Shown here in pieces: positions 44,032 to 52,630 of a stretch of DNA of 64,000 nucleotides. This DNA comes from DASTFP01 sp963816855 (lineage in GTDB: Bacteria > Verrucomicrobiota > Verrucomicrobiia > Chthoniobacterales > Terrimicrobiaceae), in the NCBI GenBank assembly GCA_963816855.1, contig CAWFMA010000018.1:1-64000 (forward strand), in the 5' to 3' direction. The position numbers and the translations under genes were made by a program. The first letter of the stretch is position 1. Each line of letters starts with the position of its first letter. A model generated the notes under the pieces. That model did not search any database. It was not told the DNA's origin and saw only the letters and a program-made list of their open reading frames with translations.

Positions 44032-44847
44032 CTACACGAGCGCCAGCTCGAATTCCTCGAGACACGCCGGAACTCCCCGCGGATCGCGCAACAGCGATGT
44101 ACCGACAAGCGCGGCGTCGAAGTGCTCCCGCACCTGCGGGACGCGCTCCGGCGTCAGCCCGCTCTCCGCCACGCGAAGTGTGCCTGCTGGGAGGCTTTCC
44201 GCTAGGTCGAACGCCGCGTAGTCCAGGCTGAAATCGGTTTCGGAGGCGCCCTGGCCGCCGACAAATCCGGTTGTTGCTCGGAACTTTCGGCTGTTTATGC
44301 CGATGATTCGCGCATCCGCCGGCAACCTCGAGATCTCCTCCTTGGTGTGGACCTCAAAGAGGGCTTCCATTCCCAGCTCCCGCGCGAGATCGTAGAACCC
44401 TCTCAATCTGGAACGGTCAAGAACGTTGGCCATCAGCAGAATCGAGTCTGAACCAAAGGCGCGCGCTTCGCGGATCTGATATTCCTCGACGATGAAATCC
44501 TTACGCAGGACCGGCTTCGATCCCGCCTTGCGAATCTCCCTCAGCCGCTCGATGCTCATCCCGAAATGGACGCTGTTGGTGAGCACCGAGACGGCGGCGA
44601 CGATCGGTGATTCTTCGTAAGAGCGGGCCGCTTCGGCAACATTTTCCCGGCGCATCGGACCGACGCTAGGCGAGCGCTCTTTGATCTCGGCGATCAGGCG
44701 AAAAAGCCCCGCGAGGGATCCATGGAGCGGGCGGATCGCCGGCGCATCCGGAATCATGCGGCGAATTTGTGCGGGCGGGCGCTTGGCTCTCGCCGCGTCC
44801 AACTCCGCGCGGACATCCACCAAGATTTCATCCAGAAAGGTCCGCAT
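44032..44847 (-). CDS. trpC: Indole-3-glycerol phosphate synthase
   Basis: TrpC closes the indole ring in tryptophan synthesis. The 271-aa TIM-barrel protein has LIAEIKERSPSVGPM near residue 51 (catalytic Lys), VLTNSVHFGMS near 86, PVLRKDFIVEEYQI near 107, IGINSRKF near 180 and AESGLTPERVPQ near 219. Length is typical. It starts 21 bases after the cutA stop, on the same strand, but no other trp genes are nearby. The mid-barrel LLMA(N)VL and ALFEVHTKEE also match. The insertion ATTGFVGGQGASETD near 190 replaces the usual short DL loop and is slightly longer than normal. Confidence 0.94.
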   Translation of the reverse strand: MRTFLDEILVDVRAELDAARAKRPPAQIRRMIPDAPAIRPLHGSLAGLFRLIAEIKERSPSVGPMRRENVAEAARSYEESPIVAAVSVLTNSVHFGMSIERLREIRKAGSKPVLRKDFIVEEYQIREARAFGSDSILLMANVLDRSRLRGFYDLARELGMEALFEVHTKEEISRLPADARIIGINSRKFRATTGFVGGQGASETDFSLDYAAFDLAESLPAGTLRVAESGLTPERVPQVREHFDAALVGTSLLRDPRGVPACLEEFELALV

Positions 44848-44868
44848 CGCGCAGCTCCAAATCTCCTG

Positions 44869-45201
44869 CTACCCCGGTTCGTCCGGGCCGCCTCCGCAAC
44901 ATTCGTTGACCCAGCTGGCGTATTCGGCTGAAACCGCGACCGGATCAACCACCACGATCTCCGGGACCTCGTAAGGGTGGATCGCGCGGAGCCTCTTCTC
45001 GAGTTCGGCCACCGCTTGGACAGAGGTCTTGAGCAACACCACGGATTCTCCCGTGTCCTCAACCGTGTCCTTCCAACGATAGATCGAACGAGCGCCGGGC
45101 AAGATTGTGCCGCAAGCGGCCAGCCGCTCTTCAACCAGAGTGCGCACAGCCTTGGCGGCGTCATCCGCGTGGGCGAACGTGGTGAAAAGCAATCGAATCA
45201 C
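44869..45201 (-). CDS. cutA: Divalent-ion tolerance protein CutA
   Basis: I choose GTG 45,201, giving 110 residues (MIRLLFTTFAHADDA), the family length; the frame is open 15 codons further. It shows the CutA1 core: ERLAACGTILPGARSIYRWK near 30, VVLLKTSVQAVAELE near 57, and the signature HPYEVPEIVVVDPV near 78. CutA forms tight trimers; copper tolerance is the historical link and the molecular role is unsettled. It lies between mnmA and trpC, all leftward. Confidence 0.93.
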   Translation of the reverse strand: MIRLLFTTFAHADDAAKAVRTLVEERLAACGTILPGARSIYRWKDTVEDTGESVVLLKTSVQAVAELEKRLRAIHPYEVPEIVVVDPVAVSAEYASWVNECCGGGPDEPG

Positions 45202-45359
45202 TCGGGAAACAAAAGGGTGTTGAAAAGCTCGACGAGCCGCTCGCAATTCCCTGCGGACCTTCTTTCCCGGTTCAGGCGTCTCGACAACCCTGCAGCTGAG
45301 GTCTGCTGTTGAATCCTACGGGTCTCCGAAATTGACGCCACCGGCATGATCGTGAACCT

Positions 45360-46457
45360 TCAGTAGTTTCCGACGGCACGCTTGCGCGCGATCCAGCCGC
45401 CGCCGACAACCCGATCACCGTCGTAGAAGACGGCCGCCTGCCCCGGGGTAATCGCCCGCTGCGGAACCTCCAGCCTGACGCGCGCCCGGCCGCCGTCAAG
45501 GGGCTGGACGGTGGCGGGGGTCCCCGGGTGCGAATAGCGAATCTTGGCGGTAAGTTTGCCGGGGATTTCGCTCGACGAAACCAGCCAATTCGACCGGTCC
45601 ACCTCGAATTCATCGTCCACAAGCTCGTCCTGGGCTCCGACAATGACGCGCGACGTGCGAGGATCAATGTCCACGACATAGAGAGGCTGGGGCGAACCGC
45701 CGGGAATCCCCTTCCGCTGCCCGATGGTAAACGACTCGATCCCCTCATGTTCGCCCAATCGCGTTCCTTCCGTGGTGTAGATCCCTCCGCGGTGGAATTT
45801 GTCATCCCCAAGATGAGAACGCAGAAACTCCCGGTAGTTGTTTCCGGGAACAAAACAGATCTCCTGGCTATCCGCCTTGTCGGCCACTCTGAGCCCGAGG
45901 TCGCGCGCTAGATCGCGGATCTCCGGCTTGGTCATCCCGCCCAGCGGCGTCAAGGCGCGTCCGAGCTGTTCCTGGCTTAGGCTGAAGAGAAAGTAGGATT
46001 GGTCCTTGCGCGCGTCGCGGCCCTTGCGCAGCCTGACGCCCTCTTCCCGGTGCTCGATAATCGCGTAGTGCCCGGTGGCTATATAATTGGCCCCAAGGGC
46101 GGCCGCCTTGCTCCACAGCTTGCCGAATTTGAGCAGCTCGTTGCACATCACGCAGGGATTCGGAGTTCGCCCGGCTTGATATTCACGCGAAAAGTAGCCG
46201 ATCACGAGTTCCTGGAAGCGATCCGCTTCATCGATGACGTAGTGGGGCACGCCCAGCTTGTGAGCCACACCTCGCGCATCGGCAATGGCGGACGGGCCGC
46301 AGCACTTGTCCTCGGCACGCGAAATGCAGTCCTGCGGCCAGACCTTCATGGTCACGCCGATGACTTCAAAGCCTTGTTGCTTGAGCAAGTGGGCCGCGAC
46401 ACTGGAGTCCACTCCGCCGCTCATGCCAACCAGGACTCGCTTGCTGCCGGACGACAT
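45360..46457 (-). CDS. mnmA: tRNA-specific 2-thiouridylase MnmA
   Basis: MnmA thiolates U34 of tRNAs for Lys, Glu and Gln. The 365-aa protein begins with the PP-loop VLVGMSGGVDSSVAA near residue 8. It shows the two catalytic cysteines in NPCVMCNELLKFG near 101 and SQEICFVPG near 195, plus GANYIATGHYA near 124. The C-terminal beta domain ends RAITPGQAAVFYDGD. The frame is intact and the length normal. It is divergent from the CysJ-like gene across a 180-base gap and heads the leftward series mnmA-cutA-trpC-ruvB. Confidence 0.96.
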   Translation of the reverse strand: MSSGSKRVLVGMSGGVDSSVAAHLLKQQGFEVIGVTMKVWPQDCISRAEDKCCGPSAIADARGVAHKLGVPHYVIDEADRFQELVIGYFSREYQAGRTPNPCVMCNELLKFGKLWSKAAALGANYIATGHYAIIEHREEGVRLRKGRDARKDQSYFLFSLSQEQLGRALTPLGGMTKPEIRDLARDLGLRVADKADSQEICFVPGNNYREFLRSHLGDDKFHRGGIYTTEGTRLGEHEGIESFTIGQRKGIPGGSPQPLYVVDIDPRTSRVIVGAQDELVDDEFEVDRSNWLVSSSEIPGKLTAKIRYSHPGTPATVQPLDGGRARVRLEVPQRAITPGQAAVFYDGDRVVGGGWIARKRAVGNY

Positions 46458-46637
46458 CGGCGCATTATAGGTCAGAATTTTACGAGAGCAACCGTGTGAA
46501 TCCGGATGCCCCCAGCCCTCGGTTCCGAAAGCCAGCCCGGAAATTCTCCAGTTTATCTCGTTGGTTAAGGCCTTGGGCCCTGGTCTTGGCGCGGAGGATG
46601 CTTGCAGGACAGACCGGTATTCTTTAACTGACCTGCC

Positions 46638-47792
46638 ATGTCCACAGAACCTGCCTCGGCGTATTCAAGGAAAAATCCATTTCCAGCCACCCTGACAGTC
46701 AATCGGAAGCTTACCCTCGAGGGCTCCAACAAGGACACACGTCATTTCGAGATTGGTCTTTCAGGTTCGGATCTTGCCTACGAAGTGGGAGATTCGCTGG
46801 GGGTTTTCGCAAGGAACGATCCCGATCTCATCGAAGGCATTCTCAAAAACCAGGGGTTTTCGGGCGATGAGCAGGTCGCCAATCCCGACGGCAAAACCGT
46901 CTCGCTTCGAGAAGCCCTGACCAAGGATTACATTATCAGCGAGCCGGCAAAGCAGCTCCTGCAGGCCCTTCCCGAACGCGATTCCTCCTCGGCTTTTCTC
47001 ACGGATCTTCTCGACCCGGGTTCCAAGAGCCACCTGGACGACTACCTCTGGGGCCGCGACGTCTTGGATCTCCTGGAGGAATTTACCGCGGCGAAGTTTG
47101 CGCCGGAAGAGTTCGTGAAAGTGTTGCGCAAGCTGCAACCCCGCCTCTATTCGATTGCTTCCTCGCAGAAAACGGTCGGCGAGTCCGTCCACCTGACCGT
47201 GGCCATCGTTCGCTACCAGCCTGAACAGAGCGGTCATATGCATCGCGGGGTCTGCTCGACATTCCTGGCCGAGCGCGCGGAAGGGGACGGGAAAGTTCCC
47301 GTTTTCGTGCATACCGCAAAGCATTTCCGCGTTCCGGAGAGCCAGGAGACGCCAACCATTATGGTTGGACCCGGCACGGGCATCGCGCCGTTTCGCGCAT
47401 TTCTCCAGGAACGGCGGGCCACCGGCGCCCAGGGCAAGAATTGGCTGTTCTTTGGCGAACAGAAGGCCGGTTCGGATTTCTTTTACAAGAACGAATTCGA
47501 ATCGTGGCAGGAGGAGGGCATTCTCACAAAATTCGTAACGGCCTTCTCGCGCGACCAGGCTCAAAAAATCTACGTGCAGCACCGGATGCTCGAAAATAGC
47601 GCGGAGTTATTCGATTGGCTGGAGAATGGCGCGATCTTTTACGTCTGCGGCGATGCTTCGCGGATGGCGAAGGACGTCGACACTGCCCTTCATCAGATCG
47701 TCGAGAAAGAGGGCTCCAAAACCCCCGAGCAAGCCAAGGAATACGTCGACGCCTTGAAAAAGCAGAAACGTTACCGAAAGGATGTCTATTGA
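46638..47792 (+). CDS. CysJ-like FAD/NADPH reductase without flavodoxin domain
   Basis: The 384-aa protein is the reductase half of the cytochrome P450 reductase/CysJ family. The FAD domain has RHFEIGLSGSDLAYEVGDSL near 37 and RLYSIASSQ near 170; the NADPH domain has TIMVGPGTGIAPFRAFLQER near 239, NWLFFGEQ and YVCGDASRMAKDVDTAL near 335, ending KRYRKDVY as in CysJ. The N-terminal FMN-flavodoxin domain (about 200 residues) of CysJ is absent, and no truncation is visible since a normal start occurs. It may reduce a separate flavodoxin, ferredoxin or hemoprotein. No cysI or other sulfur-assimilation gene is adjacent. Confidence 0.87.
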   Translation: MSTEPASAYSRKNPFPATLTVNRKLTLEGSNKDTRHFEIGLSGSDLAYEVGDSLGVFARNDPDLIEGILKNQGFSGDEQVANPDGKTVSLREALTKDYIISEPAKQLLQALPERDSSSAFLTDLLDPGSKSHLDDYLWGRDVLDLLEEFTAAKFAPEEFVKVLRKLQPRLYSIASSQKTVGESVHLTVAIVRYQPEQSGHMHRGVCSTFLAERAEGDGKVPVFVHTAKHFRVPESQETPTIMVGPGTGIAPFRAFLQERRATGAQGKNWLFFGEQKAGSDFFYKNEFESWQEEGILTKFVTAFSRDQAQKIYVQHRMLENSAELFDWLENGAIFYVCGDASRMAKDVDTALHQIVEKEGSKTPEQAKEYVDALKKQKRYRKDVY

Positions 47793-47928
47793 GGAGGCGT
47801 GAATGTAGGACGCGTTCCCCCGCACGGCCGGGCCGGTCCAACGGCGCCGGTCTTTTTCCTGGACCAGGGATTTTCGTCCTTCGCGCATAGCGAAGTTGTA
47901 GCTTAGCCTTCCGGAAATTCTTCGCTTT

Positions 47929-49314
47929 GTGAGCCAGCCGGTCAAACACGTCCATTTTCTGGGAATCTGCGGCACGGCCATGGGGGCGGTCGCCGCGGCG
48001 ATGCAAAATGCCGGCTTTGTGGTGACCGGCCAGGACGACAACGTCTATCCGCCGATGTCGACGTTTCTCGCAGACAAGGGCATTGTCATCACCAGAGGCT
48101 TTCATCCCGACGATATTCCCCCGGCGGACCTCGTTGTGGTCGGCAACGCGATGATGCGGGGGAATCCCGCCGTCGAAGCCGTGCTCAACCGCAAGCTCTA
48201 CTATCTTTCGCTGCCGGAGACCCTCAAGCAGTTCTTCTTGCGAGGGCGGCACAACCTTGTCGTCACGGGAACCCACGGCAAGACCACCGCCACGTCGCTC
48301 CTCGCGTGGATCTTCCAAAGTGCCGGGCTCGAGCCCAGTTATCTTATCGGGGGCATTCCGGAAAACCTCGGCCAGGGGGCCTGCTTTCGAAACTCCAAGC
48401 ATTTCATTCTCGAGGGGGACGAATACGACACCGCGTTCTTCGACAAGCGGTCGAAATTTATTCATTACCTTCCCGAACTGGTCATCGTAAACAACATCGA
48501 GTTCGACCATGCGGACATCTATCGCGACGTCGAGGAGATCAAAACGAGCTTCCGCAGATTGCTCAGCATCGTCCCCAGCGAGGGGATGGTCCTGTTGAAT
48601 GCCGACGATCCGAATTGCGTGGAGATTGCCAAGAACTGCCCTGCGCCGATTGTGGAAGTTGGTTTTTCGGAGAATGCTGGCAACCACATACGCAACCGGC
48701 GCCATCGGCACGTCATCTCGATCTTCGAGTTGTTTGGAGCGCCGTTTGAAGTGCCCCTGATCGGCGACTTCAACATCCGCAACGCGGCGATGGCCGTTTC
48801 CGCGGCCCATTTTTATGGGTTGCCGGTCGGCGAGATTCAGAAAGCATTGCGCACGTTCAAAGGCATCAAACGGCGGCAGGAAGTGCGTGGCGAGGTGCGG
48901 GGGATCACGGTAATTGATGATTTTGGCCACCACCCGACGGCGATTCGCGAGACCCTCGCCGGGATCCGCCATCGCTATGCGAATTCGCGGTTGTGGGCGA
49001 TTTTTGAACCGCGATCAAATACCACGCGCCGCGCGGTCTTCCAGCAGGAATTGCCGAAAGCCTTCGCTGAGGCCGACGGGGTTTTCCTCTCGCGCGTCGC
49101 GCGCATTGAACAGATCCCCGAAGCAGAGCGCCTCAACCCTGAACGCGTGATCGCGGATATCGCCTCTTCGGGAAAGCCTGCCTTCTACGAGCCAACCGCG
49201 GACGACATCATAGAGAAACTCAGACCTTTGACCAGATCCGGTGATATCGTCGTCGTTTTCAGCAACGGCGGTTTCGACAATATCCACCAGAAACTTTTGG
49301 AGCGGTTGGCTTAA
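47929..49314 (+). CDS. mpl: Murein tripeptide ligase Mpl
   Basis: Mpl recycles peptidoglycan by attaching L-Ala-gamma-D-Glu-meso-DAP to UDP-MurNAc. The start is GTG 47,929 (MSQPVKHVHFLGICGTAMGA). Features are the GICGTAMG dinucleotide-like loop near residue 10, the ATP loop VVTGTHGKTTATSLLAWIF near 106, EGDEYDTAFFDKRSKF near 162 (in place of the MurC sequence), and IDDFGHHPTAIRETL near 329. The DEYDTAFFDKRSKF stretch is what separates Mpl from MurC. An L,D-transpeptidase gene follows on the same strand, another wall enzyme. Confidence 0.94.
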   Translation: MSQPVKHVHFLGICGTAMGAVAAAMQNAGFVVTGQDDNVYPPMSTFLADKGIVITRGFHPDDIPPADLVVVGNAMMRGNPAVEAVLNRKLYYLSLPETLKQFFLRGRHNLVVTGTHGKTTATSLLAWIFQSAGLEPSYLIGGIPENLGQGACFRNSKHFILEGDEYDTAFFDKRSKFIHYLPELVIVNNIEFDHADIYRDVEEIKTSFRRLLSIVPSEGMVLLNADDPNCVEIAKNCPAPIVEVGFSENAGNHIRNRRHRHVISIFELFGAPFEVPLIGDFNIRNAAMAVSAAHFYGLPVGEIQKALRTFKGIKRRQEVRGEVRGITVIDDFGHHPTAIRETLAGIRHRYANSRLWAIFEPRSNTTRRAVFQQELPKAFAEADGVFLSRVARIEQIPEAERLNPERVIADIASSGKPAFYEPTADDIIEKLRPLTRSGDIVVVFSNGGFDNIHQKLLERLA

Positions 49315-49433
49315 TTTTTTCGCTCCGTCGGCGATCCTCAATCGTTCACGTTCCCCGAACAGTGGCCGGACTCGAGTTTTCGCGGTTCAGCGATTTCAGA
49401 AAATTGGAATGGAAGTCGCTTGCCATCCGTGAT

Positions 49434-50087
49434 ATGGACTGCGCTGCTTTAACCGTGACGTCGTTTAACCTTCCACGCCTTTGGCTAGTGGCCCTGTTCG
49501 GAGTGCTCGTGGGTCAGGGCCTCTTGAAAGCCCAGCCCTCCGGGCCTTCCGGACGTATTGAAATCGTGGTGAGCGTGGCCGAGCAACGTTTGGCCCTCCT
49601 CGAGGACGGTGTCATTGTAAAGAAGTTTCCCATCTCGACGTCGAAGTTCGGGCTCGGTGACGCCTTCGGCAGCTACAAGACTCCGGTCGGCCGGCTTCGC
49701 GTCTGGAGCAAGCTCGGCGACGATTTGCCTGAAGGCGCCGTGTTCAGACATCGCAACTTCAGCGGCGAGGTACTCGCGGTTAACGCCCCGGGCCGCGATC
49801 CCATCGTGACACGGATCCTCTGGTTGGAAGGCGCGGAGCCCGGTAACCAGAACGCCCGCAGGCGGGGCATCTATATTCACGGCACGCCGCAGGAGAGCAG
49901 TCTTGGCAAAGCCGGCAGCTACGGTTGCATACGGATGCGTTCCCGCGACGTCGTCGAGATCTTTGACGCCGCGCCGCTCGGAACATTGGTGACCATCGTA
50001 GCCAAAAAGCTTCCGCGCGCGCAAAGAACGGAGCCGTTTACGTTGATGGCCCTGTTGGCGCACAGTCGAAGCCAGCGGGGGTCCTAA
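49434..50087 (+). CDS. L,D-transpeptidase (YkuD domain), exported
   Basis: I place the start at ATG 49,434, which gives MDCAALTVTSFNLPRLWLVA and a hydrophobic segment that fits a signal peptide or anchor; the frame is open from 49,362. The YkuD domain spans about residues 45-190, starting IEIVVSVAEQRLALLEDG, with SYKTPVGRLRV, and the active site IYIHGTPQESSLGKAGSYGC followed by IRM (His and Cys nucleophile). Such enzymes make 3-3 cross-links or attach proteins to peptidoglycan. It lies 119 bases after mpl. The 3' end overlaps a frame leading into a LuxR-type remnant. Confidence 0.9.
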   Translation: MDCAALTVTSFNLPRLWLVALFGVLVGQGLLKAQPSGPSGRIEIVVSVAEQRLALLEDGVIVKKFPISTSKFGLGDAFGSYKTPVGRLRVWSKLGDDLPEGAVFRHRNFSGEVLAVNAPGRDPIVTRILWLEGAEPGNQNARRRGIYIHGTPQESSLGKAGSYGCIRMRSRDVVEIFDAAPLGTLVTIVAKKLPRAQRTEPFTLMALLAHSRSQRGS

Positions 50088-50088
50088 G

Positions 50089-50264
50089 GTTTTTCTTCGC
50101 CGAGAGGAATTAAGCGACAAACTCGCCACCCTCACTCGTCTCTCGCCGCGCGAGCGCGAACTGGCTCTCATGGTCAACGAAGGCAAGAGCAATCAGGAAA
50201 TCGCAGACGCGCTCGGTCGCCAGTTGAACACCGTGAAAAGCGAGCTGCACTCGGTCTTCACGCC
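50089..50264 (+). pseudogene. LuxR-type helix-turn-helix remnant
   Basis: Directly after the transpeptidase stop, one frame reads LSPRERELALMVNEGKSNQE then IADALGRQLNTVKSELHSVF, a near-complete LuxR/GerE DNA-binding domain. There is no start codon nearby and no receiver or sensor part upstream, and the tail after HSVF collides with the 3' end of glmM on the other strand. It looks like the end of a response regulator lost by deletion. It could also be an out-of-frame extension after the transpeptidase, but no such fusion is known to me. Confidence 0.6.
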
Positions 50265-51643
50265 GCGCCGATCAGATCCTGTATTGCTCCGGCGATTTTG
50301 TCGGCATGGCCATTGATCAAAGTCTCATCGCGGCCTTCAATAAGAAGGCGGATCTTTGGCTCGGTTCCCGAGTAGCGCAGAAGAATCCGGCCTTTCCCCT
50401 CCAACCGTTGCTCGGTTTCCGCGACCATTTTTTGCACGGGGCCCAGTGTTTCGAGGGCGGGCTTTTCGCGCACTTTGAGATTGCGCTGGGCCTGCGGGTA
50501 TTTTCTGAGGACGTTTTTCAATTCACTGAGCGGTTTTCCCGTTTCTCTCATGATGCGCAGGATCTGCAGGGCGCTCACGATGCCGTCGCCAGTGGTGGCG
50601 TAGTCGCGGAAAATCATGTGCCCGCTTTGCTCGCCTCCCACGTTCAAACCCTCACGCATCATCGTTTCGATGACGTAGCGGTCGCCCACCTTGGTGCGAA
50701 GGACTCTGCCCCCGAGTGAGTTCAAAGTCTCGTCGAGGCCAAAATTGCTCATCACCGTGGTAACCAGGGTGCGATTCGAGAGACGCCCCATCTTGAGGAA
50801 ATCCAACGCGGCAATCGCCATGATTTCATCGCCGTCCACCAGTTCGCCGTTCTCATCGCAGAGGAGTACTCGATCCGCGTCGCCATCGTGAGTAATTCCC
50901 AGCTGGGCCCCGGACTCCTTCACCGCCATCTGAATCTCCGAGGGGAAAGTGCTACCGCAGTTCGCATTGATGTTGGTGCCGTTCGGGGCGTTGTGAATGA
51001 CGTGAACTTCCGCGCCGAGTTCGCGCAGGATGCACGGGGTTGACTTGTAGGCGGCGCCATTTGCGCAATCGACGGCGACTTTCACGGAATCAAGGGTTTG
51101 TCCACGCGGGAAGCTTTGCTTGGCAAATTCCACATAGCGGCCCAGAGCGTCGTCGATCCGGAACGCCTTCCCGATCTTGGTCGCAGTGGGCCGGATATTT
51201 TCTATCTCCCCGTTGAAGACGATGTCCTCGATGGATTTCTCGACTTCGTCGTCGAGTTTATAGCCATCGTGGCGGAAGAATTTTATTCCATTGTCCTCGT
51301 AGGGATTGTGCGAAGCGGAGAGCACGATTCCGGCATCCGCGCGAAGGGATCGCGTGATGTAGGCGACCCCCGGAGTCGGCAGCGGGCCGATAATGAGGAC
51401 ATCGACGCCCAACGAAGTGATCCCGGCGACCATGGCATTCTCGAGCATGTAACCCGAGAGACGTGTGTCTTTCCCCAGCACGATCTTGCGCCGGTCAGCC
51501 GTCTGGCGCGAGTTTTCCGGGGCCGTGCTAAATATGTGCGCCGCAGCCCGTCCCAGCTTGAGAGCGGTTTCCGCGGTAACCGGCTCGATGTTTGCGATGC
51601 CGCGGACCCCGTCCGTTCCAAAAAGTTTTCGTTCGGCGTACAT
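50258..51643 (-). CDS. glmM: Phosphoglucosamine mutase
   Basis: GlmM converts glucosamine-6-phosphate to glucosamine-1-phosphate, a step toward UDP-GlcNAc. The 461-aa product begins with KLFGTDGVRGIAN. It has the phosphoserine loop GIVLSASHNPYEDNGIKFF near 107, the metal loop THDGDADRVLLCDENGELVD near 250, the sugar loop GGEQSGHMIFRDYATTGDG near 335, and the phosphate site RYSGTEPKIRLLIEG near 425. It is the last gene of the leftward cdaA-ybbR-glmM module; GlmM binds and inhibits CdaA in Firmicutes, so the neighbours are functionally linked. Confidence 0.96.
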   Translation of the reverse strand: MYAERKLFGTDGVRGIANIEPVTAETALKLGRAAAHIFSTAPENSRQTADRRKIVLGKDTRLSGYMLENAMVAGITSLGVDVLIIGPLPTPGVAYITRSLRADAGIVLSASHNPYEDNGIKFFRHDGYKLDDEVEKSIEDIVFNGEIENIRPTATKIGKAFRIDDALGRYVEFAKQSFPRGQTLDSVKVAVDCANGAAYKSTPCILRELGAEVHVIHNAPNGTNINANCGSTFPSEIQMAVKESGAQLGITHDGDADRVLLCDENGELVDGDEIMAIAALDFLKMGRLSNRTLVTTVMSNFGLDETLNSLGGRVLRTKVGDRYVIETMMREGLNVGGEQSGHMIFRDYATTGDGIVSALQILRIMRETGKPLSELKNVLRKYPQAQRNLKVREKPALETLGPVQKMVAETEQRLEGKGRILLRYSGTEPKIRLLIEGRDETLINGHADKIAGAIQDLIGAA

Positions 51644-51646
51644 GCT

Positions 51647-51805
51647 TCAGGTTTTCAAAAGCTTCGAGGCGGACGTGCCGCGATCAAACCGCTGCGGACT
51701 TTTCTCCACGTTCTTGCTGATGAGGTACCACAGGGCGGACGCGAGGAGCAGGCAGGTGACCTTCGCCCGCCAGTCGTTCGTCAACATCTCTTTGATCGTG
51801 TTCAT
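51647..51805 (-). CDS. Minimal YbbR/CdaR-like membrane anchor (52 aa)
   Basis: The frame starts with ATG 51,805 (MNTIKEMLTNDWRAKVTCLL) and ends 3 bases before glmM. It has one hydrophobic helix (VTCLLLASALWYLIS) right after a short polar start. This matches the N-terminal anchor of CdaR/YbbR proteins (a conserved W-x-L-K...SLLLA..LW pattern), which then normally carry several extracytoplasmic YbbR repeats. Here none follows: the product ends 25 residues after the helix. It overlaps the 3' end of cdaA by 122 bases in another frame. The position between cdaA and glmM is exactly that of cdaR. Confidence 0.6.
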   Translation of the reverse strand: MNTIKEMLTNDWRAKVTCLLLASALWYLISKNVEKSPQRFDRGTSASKLLKT

Positions 51806-52562
51806 GATGAAGTAGGAGGTGGCTGAGACGGCGTTGGAATTTATCAACGCTCAGATTGCGTTCAAGGATCCCGTTGTGGCAAATCGAGACCTGGCCGGTC
51901 TCCTCGGAAACCACGAGAGCCACAGCGTCGGATTCCTCGCTCAGCCCGAGAGCGGCGCGGTGACGAAGCCCCAGGTTACGATCCAAGTCCTCCCGCTGGG
52001 TGAGCGGGAAGATGCAAGCGGCTGCGACCATCCGCTCATTGTGCACGATCAGCCCGCCGTCGTGCAGAACGGTTTTCGGATGAAAAATGGTAAGGGCCAG
52101 CTCCTTTGAATACATCGCGTCGAGGCTGACCCCGGTTTCGATAAACGGCTTGAGTGAAATTTCGCGTTCCACCGCGATGAGCGCCCCGAAGCCTTTGCTG
52201 GCGATTTCAAACACGGTGTCAGTGATTTCTTCGATCGTTTCGCGTTTCTCAAATGCGGAGGTGAAGAACGGATGGCTGCCGAGATCCGTCAGAGCACGGC
52301 GCAGCTCCGGCTGAAAAATCACCACCAAAGCGATCGCCAGAAAGACGGACAAGCTGCGCAGAATCCAGCCAATGACCGCCAGATCGAAAAGTTGCGAAAG
52401 GAAAGTCAGTGTCAGGAAGAGCAGCGCGAGACCGATAAGAATGCGCGCCCCGTGGGTGCCGCGAAGATAGATATAGATGTAATAGAGAACCGCCGCAAGA
52501 ATGCCGATCTCGACCGGAATCCGCCAATATTGCGCGACAAACTTTCCGATGGTTTCAAGCAT
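51684..52562 (-). CDS. cdaA: Membrane diadenylate cyclase (CdaA)
   Basis: CdaA makes c-di-AMP from two ATP. The start is ATG 52,562 (MLETIGKFVAQYWR), giving 292 residues. Three membrane helices lie within residues 15-80, followed by FQPELRRALTDLG and the DAC domain (about 105-250). The DAC domain includes HPKTVLHDGGLIVHNERMVA, where the usual DGA motif reads DGG, and LGLRHRAALGLSEESDA with the RHR motif intact. The last 40 residues (from HHEHDQRDVDERLAG) overlap the small YbbR-like gene and have no family counterpart; a late frameshift is possible. Together with the YbbR-like anchor and glmM it forms the cda module. Confidence 0.9.
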   Translation of the reverse strand: MLETIGKFVAQYWRIPVEIGILAAVLYYIYIYLRGTHGARILIGLALLFLTLTFLSQLFDLAVIGWILRSLSVFLAIALVVIFQPELRRALTDLGSHPFFTSAFEKRETIEEITDTVFEIASKGFGALIAVEREISLKPFIETGVSLDAMYSKELALTIFHPKTVLHDGGLIVHNERMVAAACIFPLTQREDLDRNLGLRHRAALGLSEESDAVALVVSEETGQVSICHNGILERNLSVDKFQRRLSHLLLHHEHDQRDVDERLAGEGHLPAPRVRPVVPHQQERGEKSAAV

Positions 52563-52630
52563 GGGCAATGAAGAGGTTCGACGAAGCGCCTGCCGGGGGG
52601 AGGATCACGACGCGGACAACGGCTTCCATC

